From positions 85,067 to 149,066 of the forward strand of contig ARYC01000611.1 in the NCBI GenBank assembly GCA_000711775.1: DNA of 64,000 nt, written 5' to 3'. Of this stretch, positions 46,252-56,702 are shown in pieces. This stretch comes from Oxytricha trifallax. Lineage: Eukaryota; Ciliophora; Spirotrichea; Sporadotrichida; Oxytrichidae. Made by a program: the position numbers and the translations under genes. The notes beneath the pieces were generated by a model, which was given only the letters and a program-made list of their open reading frames with translations, was not told where the DNA came from and did no database searches. Numbering within the stretch: position 1 is the first letter of the stretch; each line of letters starts with the position of its first letter.

Positions 46252-47039
46252 TTCAAATAAAGTAATGTCAAAGAAATAAAAATAATCTATTAAAATTAAC
46301 AATTGTAAAATAAAAAATTGCTTATAGTATTAATCTCTATTTTAATTACTTATTGATTGCTAATTATAATGAAAGATAGGTAATATTTTAATACATTTTG
46401 AAAGGTAAATAATAATCATATACAAATAATACAATTGAACTATTTAAGGCTACTGTTTATATATGTTAATAACCTTGCAGAATGTCAACGATTTAAATTT
46501 TAAATATAAAGACATGGAATACGATGGAGGTTACTTTAAAGAAAAGATTTTTAAACTCCATTAAGTGAAATAATATCGAATAATTATTAAAGAGGAGAGT
46601 TTGATGCGAATATTATTATTAGCAAAATATTTAAAGAGATACTAGGTAAATTTTAGGCAAATCATCTAAGTAATTTCGTATTTGTTTAATCGGTTAAAAG
46701 AAATTCATTATTTTTTCTTCTTAAGATTTACATAAAAATAAAATAAATAACGCTGCCAAGTGAAAACTTCATTTAAAATTAATAAGTTTTACCATATTTA
46801 TTTTTAATGTAAACCGTTAAAGAGATAAATTAACTAAAAATAATTATTACGATAAAAATAATTCTTAGAGGGAAATGAAAATTCAACTTGCCTATAAAGC
46901 AGGAAGACATTTATCCCCTCTCCTTAAATTAATTAAAATTATGATTGAATTAAATTATAATATCTATGATTATCTAAAACTAAATAATTAAGGGTTAATG
47001 CTAATATATCAGTCATTTACTTAATTTAAATTGAATTGT
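46252..47039. other. AT-rich intergenic DNA
   Basis: Upstream region of the kinesin. No frame of quality; only A/T-rich sequence. Confidence 0.4.
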
Positions 47040-48605
47040 CTCTAAGTAGGTAAATATCTGTGGGGTCTCTTTCTATACACAAAATCAAAGAAGTAAATAA
47101 CTTAGCTGTTGGCATCTTTATAAAAAACTAAAGATAGATTACACTTATCTTCTGGTTGGATTTCCTGGTCACCAAAATTTTCATACTTTACATAACGTTT
47201 GTAACTCTAGAATTTTGTGAAGAAGCTAGAGTCCATTAATGGGTTTATAAATCCAACATTACATGCAAGATTGAATGTAAGTTTGATGATTGGAACATTA
47301 ATGTCTACAATAATTTCAAAAAGGTAATCCATTGCATCTCGCTTAGCAGAAATATCAAGATTATTGAGCTCAAACAGAAACTTTGATTTAAAAATCACAA
47401 GATGTTAAGAGTCATCACTTTTTAAGTATTTCTCAAAGACTCTAAAAAATTATCCTTCTTCCATTTTTATCATATCAACTATAAGATTTTAAATTCTTGG
47501 AAATCTCATTATTACTAAAATACATTTGAAATGGGAAAATTAGAAAAAGCTATAGATTTTATAAATTATTAATTTTATTGCTCCTAATAATGATTGTTAC
47601 TAAAACATAAATTTAATAATGACCAATTTACAGAAAATAAATATAATAAAATTACTACGAAATATGTGCTGATTGTTTAAAATATTTTTATTAAACAATA
47701 AGGCAGGTTAAATGAAGATATATATACATACATATATAGTTTATACATTCAATATAGTCCATGCCAGTTCAATTTTAGAGATCCTAAAGGAATTACGGCA
47801 AGCTAAGAAGGAATTTTACAAAATTTTAACTGTAAATACTAAAAATAATAAATACGGTGCTTTCTTCTTTTAAGAGATTACCTTCTATTTTTCCAATTAT
47901 AATTATTATTAAATCTTTAAAGAACTAACATTATAAATTTTCATGGTTTTTATAGATTAATTATTTATAGTATTTAATATTTCAGTCTCAATCAAAACCC
48001 AAAAACCACTTAATTAAATGTTTTAGTGATTTTATTTGGAAAATATAATAGATGTTAATACTTGATTTTTGGTGCAGTTAATTACACATTCCCCTAAAAA
48101 TCTCTATCTCTAAAATGCTTTCTTTCTGGATAACAAATTCGAGTTTCTATATAATTTCCATGCTTTGATACTTCCAATCTTAAAGACTGTCTTAGTAACA
48201 ATCATTATTAGAGGCAATTATAATTAATTAATTTAAAATATATATTGAATTTCTCTAATTTTCCCATTTTTAATGTATTTTATTATTAATATTTCATCAA
48301 TATTTTAAAAGTCACTAGATTTACCTATAACTTTGAGTAATTCAACATTATTATATGTTTCTACTTTTTAACTTTTCTCTAATATGTTGTAAACATTCGA
48401 ATCTAAAAATATGAAAGATGATCTTTTAAAGATTAAGCTAATAATTTCAATAATATCTTTATCTGCATTTATATCAGAAATTGTAAGAATTGAACTGTCT
48501 ATCTAATTTTCTTCAATTGAGTATAAAAGATTTTGTAGAATCTTTTAGCCAATTTCATGTTCAAATTTCATTTGATTGTAAATCCTAAGTAATTTAAGAT
48601 CTATG
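47040..48605 (-). CDS. Unrecognised host gene in several MDSs
   Basis: Three minus-strand segments look like one gene. 48605-48310 reads KFEHEIGQKILQNLLYSIE, SILTISDINADKDI and SSFIFLDSNVYNILEK. 48190-47960 reads KIGSIKAWKLYRNSNLL and FLGECVINCTKNQ. 47510-47040 reads MIKMEEGQFFRVFEKYL, FKSKFLFELNNLDISAK, DAMDYLFEIIVDINVP, FNLACNVGFINPLMDSS and FVYRKRPHRYL. AT-rich stretches of 100-450 bp separate them. The protein appears soluble and helical; no domain is recognised. Confidence 0.5.
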
Positions 48606-48802
48606 TTTTATTTGTAAAATTATAAACACAATAACTCACAAAAAAATTTGGTTTATTTGTATTTATTAAAAATAAATGAAAATTGCAGCATGATATTTTA
48701 AGATTTTAATAGAGTTTATGGATAAATTAATAAAAGTTGAGACACAACAAATTTGTGCGCTTATAAAAATTCTAAAATAATTACATCATACTTAATGCAT
48801 AT

Positions 48803-48900
48803 TAAAACCCCAAAAACCTCTATAATAGTTTGGTTGAGTTTTTCATTTTTAAAAGAAGACTATTTAGGCATGCTTGTAAGGAATTAATTAGGCAGTTATG
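48803..48900 (+). mobile_element. Diverged TBE terminal repeat
   Basis: AAAACCCCAAAAACC followed by sequence recognisably related to the TBE inverted repeat (AGTTTGGTTGAGTTTTTC, then GAAGACTATT and TTATGAGGGGTTTATG). It is more diverged than copies A-D. No attached transposase start is readable. A weaker AAAACCCAAAAACC at 47995-48008 may be another scar. Confidence 0.6.
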
Positions 48901-49104
48901 AGGGGTTTATGGCTTATAAATATTTGTAATTTAATTGAGAATGATGATGAAAAAGTTGAACGCTAATTTAAATTTTAGTTTTAAATTAGATTATTAAGTA
49001 CTCTTATTAATTATAATATAATTTATTCAATCATCAATTTTTTGCATTATTATTAAAAATTAGAGTATAAAACACTATGGTTAATTCTTTGCTGAGAGTT
49101 AAAC

Positions 49105-49497
49105 CATATTTCTTTGCCTTTGTAATAAGACTCGATATAAACGTATTGAATGTAAATACTGCCTCATCAGCGTGTATAAACTTTATATTATGCTCTTAAG
49201 ACCTCTGCATTTCATCGAATATATAATTTAAATTAGTCTTATAAAATTGAACATTAAAGCCAATCACTCTCTTAATGCGATTGACTGTCTTGTAAGATAT
49301 TCCGTTCTTTTTATAAATGTTAGCTATAGATTAGCAGATATGTGAAGCTCAGGGAATTGGCGATGAAACATCACAGCTCTCAAAGCGAGAGAGAAATGAA
49401 CCTAGTATTTCAGAGTCTTGTCATTATTTAGATAGTTAATATGGCTCTCTTAAAATTTGAAGAGTTTCTTTAGCTTAGAACCATATTCAAAACCCCA
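49105..49497 (-). mobile_element. Older TBE transposase fragment interrupted by copy D
   Basis: Minus-strand sequence matching residues around SYKTVNRIKRVIDF, the HTH region and HADEAVFTFN of TBE transposase, with many substitutions. It stops exactly at the left end of copy D (ATT then CAAAACCCC at 49498), so copy D inserted into an older TBE. Confidence 0.8.
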
Positions 49498-49648
49498 AAA
49501 CCCTTTCAGTAGTTTGATTGAGTTTTTGATTGATAAAAGTAGACTATTAGTGCATACTTTATAAGGGTTTTAATAGGGTTTATGTAGGAGTTTAATGTTT
49601 AAATGTAATGTATAGTAATGTGTATTAGAGGGGTTTTATTTTTACTAT

Positions 49649-51086
49649 TCACTCAAACTATACCTTGGCATCATGTGCTAATTCTCTAAATTTAATATCT
49701 CCTATCCAGTTGATCATTTAGTCTATTGTTTGCTCTGCTCTGTAGTTGGTCTTAAGATAATCTGCTCAACCATATCTTTCATTTTACCTTTTATCTTATT
49801 CTAGTCTAGATATTGCTGTATTCTCTGCTATGAATATTTCTCTCTCTTACAGCTATAGTAATCATTTCTTTGCATATCGCATTCAGAAATAATTGCTGCT
49901 AGAGCCCATACATCCCACTTAATATCACCATCTCTCCAGTCCTCCCTTTCTGGAAAGTATCCAGAAGTACCATAAACGTTGCCAAGTCCTAAAGCTTCAA
50001 CTCTTTATGATCTATTGAAATCAATTATTACTACTCTGAGAGGTGAAAAGTCAAGCATAATATTATCAGGCTTCAAGTCTCAATGAACATACCCTAAAGT
50101 GTGCAGCTCTTCTATGCTTTGCAAACATTTGTAAGAATAAGAGGTAGCTACTTTGGAACTCTTTAATCTTAAAAGTAGTCTCTTAATGTCATTTAATATA
50201 GAGGGAGGCGAAAAGCAACATGATATTGAGCAAGCAGTATTGCATCGAGCTTAATTATAAATCTGCACTGTCTATCCTTGCTTTAGTAAGAGCTTAGTAC
50301 TCATTGACAAATTCCATTTAATACTTGTAATCGCATTTAAAGTAGTTGAATGATAAATCTTGTATGCGAACTGCTTATCAGTTATGACCTTTTTCTCAAA
50401 CTTGTCCTCGAGTATAAGATAACTTTCCTTACATTCTTTAAGGTCAATTACATTTAAAATTGGAAGCTTTAGTGCCTGTATCTTCAGAATGATTCACTAT
50501 CTCAGAAGCTGGGAGGTTTCTAACTGCTTTAATAAGCTTATTTTCTTTCTTAACTCTTTGTTCCAAGAATTCTAAAGGGTCTCTTGGCTTTCTTTTTTGA
50601 AGGAAGACCTCACCAGTCTCAGGATCTATGACTTCAAACTTGCCATGATGGTTTTATAGATGAACTTTTAAATCCCTTGAATGGTTATATTGTTTATTGC
50701 AATAAGGGCAAAAATATTTTCCATCTATCTTATCATGCTTAAGATAGAGCTTTGGCTTGTTAGAATGCTACTCTAAGATATGAAGCTTAAGAGCAGATTT
50801 ATAAGTGAAGTTCTTCTCACACTCTTCACATAAATGTAATGCTGTAATTTCTTTTTTCTCTTCCTACTCTTCAACCATTTTTATTGGAACTCCGCATTGA
50901 ATTCTTAGCTCTGCATTTCTATTTAACAACTGAATTGTTATTCAAAGTCTGAGACCTAAGGTTAGAGAATTTCAGGTTCGTACTAGGTAAATGCATCACA
51001 AGTCTCAATTTTCTTTTGATTCATGAAGGAAAGTTTTGCTGGCTAATGCCAAGTAATGCCGCTTTTCTTAGTAAGTTGCCGCTCAT
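49649..51086 (-). pseudogene. TBE '57 kDa' zinc-finger/kinase protein gene, copy D, broken
   Basis: Start MSGNLLRKAALLG at 51086; TGA at 49651-49649. The total length is not a multiple of three, and a TGA appears after 23 codons (CAT-GA near 51020), showing an early frameshift. A C2H2-like finger (about 50840-50600, with C-x2-C repeats and H-x3-H) and kinase HRDLKP-like and GTSGYFPERED-like motifs remain readable in pieces. It appears to contain more finger-like blocks than copy C and is clearly diverged from it. Confidence 0.75.
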
Positions 51087-51650
51087 TTTATAAATACTAT
51101 TAATAATTATATAAGCTGTTTTAATTTTACCTTTATATACAAGTAAGAGCATATCCTCATAGATTTAGAGAGGTTTAATGCGAACAGAGTGAGAGACATT
51201 AGTTTTATATTTCTAAAATTTTGAGATAATTTATATATTATTTCATCCATTTATAAATTAAAATGCACCTAAATGTGTTTTGGCGAGTTAGGTGGTGCTC
51301 CTAAATATGTTCTCGTAAATTTAGGAGGGGAAGTTTTAAAATTTAATTTTTTTAATGCACCGCCTAATACGGTTTTGAACTTTAATTTAACCTCCTAATT
51401 AAGTTTTAAATAAATTAGGAGCACCACCTAATTAAATTAATTATTATTAGGAGCAATTTAATGGAGAAAGTTTGATAAAAATTGAAGTCAAACTTTGAAA
51501 CTTGGAGAAAGTTCCTCCATCTTTATCTATTTATCTGATTCAGGTTGACCTCCAAGTGGATCTCCCTATTTAGTAGAAAAATTTTAGTAAGTTTAGAATG
51601 GATATCCATAATTTTAAATTTCATTAACATTTATAGAAACTGGAAACAAG

Positions 51651-52441
51651 ATGGAGTCTATGAATGATGCAATGAAGAGAATTTAATCTCAAGATTTAAT
51701 AGGAAAATTCAGAAGTAAGGAAGATCTTTACAGATACTTGGTATAGCAAGGTAAGTTTTCACTTATAACTAACTTATTAACCATAGTTGGATTGTTCTTG
51801 CCAACACAGGAGGGAACAAAATTATCATTCTTAAAAGCATTGTTAAGTGAAGAGAAAAAAGCTTTTAAGTCTAATGAAATGAGAATGATCGAGATACCTA
51901 ACTACCCTGAAATATCAGTGACAAACCTATATGACGATGCTATGAGTGATCCAGACGTAGCTCTCTACCTTCCATCAAAGCTACAGCTCTCTAATAAGTT
52001 GCCAGAGAGAAACTTCTTCTTTGGTGTTCTTGCAACTCTGAAACCTGAGTACTTAAATGAAGTTATTTAAGAAGCTCATAAGAAACGATACAGCATCTCT
52101 CCTGAAGAAAAAGAGAAGCAAGGTATTAAAATAAGTGATACCTGGCTGTAGGAACTTTAAAAGCATCCTTTCATCTCAAGTAAGCTTAGTCTTCTAACTT
52201 TATAGAAAAACCTGGTACTGCTATATACTTGATGAAAGAGCGCAGCAAATTAAACAGAGAGAGAAAGTCTCAAGTAAAACATGAATTGAGTAAGAGACTC
52301 TTCAAAGATTTATAAAAGCCAGAAGAGATGAACATAGATGCAGGAGCTGGCACTAAGAGAAGAAACATGGGCCCAAGCAAGCCTTAAGAGGAAGAAAAGA
52401 AAGAGAAGCCAATTCCCTTTACAGGAAAATTTAATATGTGA
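51651..52441 (+). CDS. TBE '22 kDa' protein, copy D, intact
   Basis: ATG at 51651, introns 51751-51786 (36 nt) and 52180-52205 (26 nt), stop TGA at 52439-52441. Spliced length is 729 nt, giving 242 residues, the same as copy B. The protein begins MESMNDAMKRIQSQDL and contains TNLYDDAMSDPDVAL and LSNKLPERNFFFG. A basic stretch (KERSKLNRERKSQVK) and a Lys/Glu-rich tail ending FNM follow. No catalytic motif is recognised. It is convergent with the transposase remnant, 6 nt between the stop codons. Confidence 0.87.
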
Positions 52442-52447
52442 ACTTAT

Positions 52448-53136
52448 TCATTCGTTTAAATCTAAAACTTATTTATAAACACAAAATCTCCCTTCTCTTG
52501 CACGTACTTTAGCTTTATCATCGCTGACTCTCTTAGCAGCACTCTTAATAAAATCTACTGTATCTATCTTTAAGTCCTGCATCAAGTGATAGAGTAGCAA
52601 TTTCTTATAATGACCTTTCAATAACCCCCAATATAATTCAATACCATTGAACTGAGGACTGTAGGGAACATTAAATACAGGTGTTATGTTTAGCCTTTCA
52701 TATTCCTTCCTTGTGTCTTTAGTTTTATGGACAGATAAGTTATCTACAAACAGAATAATCTCTTAGTCGGCGTACTTATCTCTGAGTTAATATAAGAACT
52801 TTATGTATTATTCGGTCTTTATTGAGCGAGGGTGGATAACATAAGTCTCGAGGCCATTATCTTCGCTTATTCAACCAAGAATTGCATGAGTTTAAACCTT
52901 AACCTTTTAATCATATACTTCAATGTTGCTATATCTTTTATACCAAGACCTTGATATGAAGGTATTAAACGTGAATACTGCCTCATCAGCGTGTATGAAC
53001 TTAATATTATTAGAAATAGCCCTCTGCATTTAATCGAATATATAATTTAAATTAGTCTTATAAAATGGAACATTAAAGTCAATCACTCTCTTAATGCGAT
53101 TGACTGTCTTGTAAGATATTCCGTTCTTTTATATAT
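52448..53136 (-). pseudogene. TBE transposase, copy D, truncated
   Basis: Retains all three catalytic positions (HADEAVF, FVDNLSVH, FNGIELYWG) and the C-terminus. It lacks about the first 120 residues, cut at 53136, and has a nonsense TGA at 52873-52871 where the other copies have GGA (LGGISED). Confidence 0.88.
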
Positions 53137-53139
53137 AAA

Positions 53140-53664
53140 CCCCAAAACCCCAATACATATATGCGTGATAGATTTATAATTTGTTAAGTGATGATTTAAT
53201 ATCGATAAATAGCGAAATTCCAAACTTCACAATTTAACTTATTATAGGGCCTTCAAAGTTCAGTTTCCAATGATCAGTAATGTGTGAAAAAAGTTCGAAT
53301 TTTATTTCGGTCCCATACTTTACCATTGGATAGAGCACAGTGCGTAGATGAAGAATATGTGGTCCTTACCCTACTTTTGACATCTGTGAGCTGAGTTGCG
53401 TCATTTGCAAGGTTCATGGGGCACTCGTTTTGAACCTCCCTCTTTTCCTTAATTCAAATTTTAATTAAATTATTAATACTATTAAATTTTAAAACTTAAC
53501 TACTATGGTGGAATTCAAAGGACCATAGTCTCGTTCATGTACACTTGCTTTAGCTCTCAATTCCTGCAAAAGCGTAGACTTCATGTCTCTCTTGCCTGCG
53601 GTCATTATTTCCAACCAGTGCAATAAAATCCCAAGTTTAATCGAGCAGGGGTTTTGGGGTTTTG
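53140..53664 (-). other. Telomere-bounded 525-bp minigene cassette (nanochromosome-like)
   Basis: The cassette starts CCCCAAAACCCC (53140-53151) and ends GGGGTTTTGGGGTTTTG (53648-53664), which is the polarity of both ends of a macronuclear chromosome. The minus strand holds one complete small gene (53605-53274) with a 42-bp 5' flank and a 122-bp 3' flank, sizes typical of nanochromosomes. The right end lacks the TBE inverted repeat that follows C4A4 in TBEs. The left 100 bp recurs inverted at 63563-63675, so part of this cassette is shared with the large element's end. Confidence 0.6.
53274..53605 (-). CDS. Small unknown protein in telomere-bounded cassette
   Basis: ATG at 53605 (MTAGKRDMKSTLLQEL), exon 1 to NSTI, a 56-nt GT-AG intron (53503-53448) that is almost pure A+T, exon 2 (EKREVQNECPMNLANDATQ, SRVRTTYSSSTHCALSNGK), and stop TGA at 53276-53274. 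It is 91 residues, basic, with no recognised domain. The frame is phase-0 across the intron and ends before the 3' flank shared with the far repeat. The retained intron means the cassette derives from DNA, not from an mRNA copy. Confidence 0.55.
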
Positions 53665-55282
53665 AAGGGCTCTAAGCATTTATTGTTTAGCTTATTTTAA
53701 TTTAGATAAATTTTAATCGATTTATACTTTGAAATTTATCAATTTTCAATCCATAGCTGCTAACAATCAAATACATTGGATTTAAAGTATTTTATAATGA
53801 TTCATAAATTATACATAATATTGACATAAATTTCTTTATTGGGAACTTATAAATTTCAATTCACTTACTTTCAATATCAATATATTGTTAATAATTTTTT
53901 CATTTTTTTAATACATAATTAAGTTATAAAATTTATTTATATATTTTCAGCAAAATTTCAATATAAAATTAAAAAAATTAAATGATGTATAAATCTAGCT
54001 TAATTTCTTATTTTTTAGCATTTTTATTTCATATATTATATAAAGTAAATTATTTTATTCATGCTTATTCATTTGTTACAATTTGTAGAAATTGAGTAAT
54101 CATTCTCAAGATATTTCAAGAATGCAAGCAAATTGATAATGTCAATTTCAAATTGCATCTTATAAGTTTCACAAATTGATCTGATGACCAATTGCTTTCA
54201 ATCATAAATTTGAACTACTCAATTCTAAATATTTGAGATTTGACACAGTTGCATTTCTAATATCTTGAGGAAGTCTCCTTTTGCAAATCTCAAATTTGAA
54301 CTTTGATTCTCAAATATAAGTAAAATATCAACAAATTTAAATTATATAAAAAATAAAATAAAATCCAAAATTAAAATAAAAATTTTATTGGAAAATTTCG
54401 AGACTCAAAGCGTATTTTTATCTTTCAATACGAATATATTTAATTATTTTAATTTAAATTAATTGAATTCTTATATAAAATTTAAACAAACAATATGTGA
54501 GAAACTTAGCTACATTTATTATAAAGTTGAATAAATTTTTAAATAAAAGTTATCTAAATATAATAAAAAAACTATAGCAAAAGTTAAATTTAAAGTATAA
54601 TATCAAATATATTATACTCTGACTTGTTCAAATAATACAAAAATCTCCAATTTATTTAAAAAATTTATCTTATTTAAAGTATTACAGTAAGAAATAATTT
54701 ATATCTATATATAAAATCATATAAAATTATGTAAGAATAGAATACTAAGATTTCATAAATAAATTTATAATATTCTAAATTTATAAATATATCTATTTTA
54801 TTTATTTAATCTTATAAAATATTAGATCATATAAATTTACAATTATATATTATAGCTCATTTTATAAATCCAACTTTTTTATTTTTACAATTTCTCTCGA
54901 ATATTAATGCAATAATTATAAATCTAGCATAAAAACTATTTTTTATATTTAAAAATAAATAGATACTTACCTTTAATTTTTATCATTTTTTATAGATAAT
55001 TTTTAATTATTTTAGTTCAATTCATTTTGAATTCAGCCCTGTTATTTGTAATTTTATACTTTCTTTCAATTTGAAAGTAAATTTGAATGTAAATTTATAC
55101 TAATATATGTGATTTTGAGATTAATTGTTTTCACATTTGAAAGATCATTCACAAATTGCTTTTAATTTTAATTGTTAAAGCTATTATATTGAATTGTAAA
55201 ATTTTAATTCATTAGTTGTAATCAAGCATTCTGAATTCATACTATCTCATTAAGTAATCTAAAAAATATTTAAAATAAAAAA
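53665..55282. other. AT-rich DNA inside the 10.5-kb element
   Basis: Low-complexity A/T sequence. 54060-54310 has many imperfect repeats of 'caaattt'/'aaatttg' forming potential hairpins. No frame of quality. Confidence 0.4.
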
Positions 55283-55557
55283 AAGCAAAGGTACAAAAAC
55301 TGGATCCAAAGAGTTTGGTACCTAGTAGAACACTACCCACTGGCCAGGCGAGCGCTATAAGCAGCGTGTTCATCTCAAGGGGGTATTCTTTGGATTGCTC
55401 GTTACATTATCGCATAGAACATGGTTTTTAACACATGTCTAGATTGGCGGCGAAAAACAAACTCTGAATCTACAAAGGTACGCTGCCCTTGGTGTCGGCA
55501 TTACCAAACTCTTAGGGGAATATAACTACGATTCAGAAGACACTGCAATTTCTAAAT
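55283..55557 (+). CDS. GC-rich coding island with C-x2-C motif, unknown
   Basis: A frame open with TAA/TAG as Gln in a 270-bp GC-rich island: YKNWIQRVWYLVEHYPLAR, GGILWIARYIIAQNMV, TCLDWRRKTNSESTKVRC, then CPWC and RFRRHC. The Trp/Arg-rich text with CxxC resembles the zinc-ribbon start of some transposases, but this is not established. No start codon or stop is obvious at the edges. It lies in otherwise AT-rich DNA of the 10.5-kb element. Confidence 0.4.
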
Positions 55558-56702
55558 ATTATTTTATTGATTGAGGTTTTTGATTTTCTTATTAAATTTG
55601 ATTAAGTTTCTATTTTAAACTTAATTTTAAAGTTAGGGCTAAAGAATTTAATCTGCTGCTGCATGATTGAATAAAATAATATTTTTTTATTTTATTAAGT
55701 CTAATTTTATTTTTTATTTTAATAAAATTACTTTCTTATAAAGTAATATAACTTTACATTTTCCTAAATCTATAGGATCCAATCAAGTTAAGTTTAATTA
55801 AGTTTTGAAACTTATTTTCATAAATTTAGGGCAGTTTGATGTTCATATTTTGAACAAGTTAGGGTGTTAAAGGAAGATTTCTACTTCCTATTTAATTTTA
55901 ATTCAATTTGAATTAAATTTTAATTTTAAATTTATTAAAATTTATCTTATAATTTTAAGATCAATTATCTCAAATTTTATTATTATAAATAAATTATCTA
56001 CTTTTAATTTTATATAAAAAGTTTGAACATTTATAAAAATTTGATCATAGAATATACTTGATAAATACTTTTACATAGTATTCATTATTCTCTAGCTGAA
56101 ATACTTCATAATCCTATGTTAATAAAATTTGAATATATATCGAGAATACTATATACGATTATAAAATCATTACATATTTTAAATATATAATAAATAAGCT
56201 AATTTATATTCTATATTTGATTATTCATTTATAATTATGTTAAAAGTAGAAGCTTGATGTAATAGTTATTAGTAAAAATTAAAAGTATTTATTTAATTAT
56301 ATATATAAATCTATTTTTATTTTATTTATTTCTCTATAAGTTTACATATGTATATTTAACAATTGTAAAAAATACTTGAAATTAATTTAATTGAGAATTA
56401 TATAAAAAAATTTAATTGATTTCTTATAAGAAATGTTCTTTAACTAATTTTATATTTTATTTAAATTTTATGTTGTTCAAATACAAATGAATAGTAAAGT
56501 TTGCATATTAATAAATAAGCTTTTATGGGAAATAAACTTTAAGAAATCTTGATATAAGGAATTAAGTCTTATAAGGAAAAGTTGACATAAAGTTTTTATG
56601 TAAATTCTTATGATAAAAAGGCTTTGAGTATTATCTTATATGATTATGATTTTTACCATAATAAACCTTACTTATGACTTAAGCACAAATCTCCTTATAT
56701 AA
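55558..56702. other. AT-rich DNA inside the 10.5-kb element
   Basis: A/T-rich sequence downstream of the transposase; no supported features. Confidence 0.4.

Larger units (their letters stand above)
49498..53136 (-). mobile_element. TBE transposon copy D (transposase end lost)
   Basis: The left inverted repeat starts at 49498 (CAAAACCCCAAAACCC) after ATT. Order is '57 kDa' (minus), '22 kDa' (plus, intact), transposase (minus). At about 53136, in the transposase N-terminal coding region, TBE sequence stops within TATATA and a C4A4C4-ended sequence begins. The remaining TBE end is not found to the right of 63675. Confidence 0.92.

Noticed and set aside
53648..53664. G4T4G4T4G as simply another TBE end
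   Set aside because: The TBE terminal repeat continues with CTTTCAGTAGTTTGATTG on the inner side; here the inner sequence is unrelated and the first G run is four, not three.
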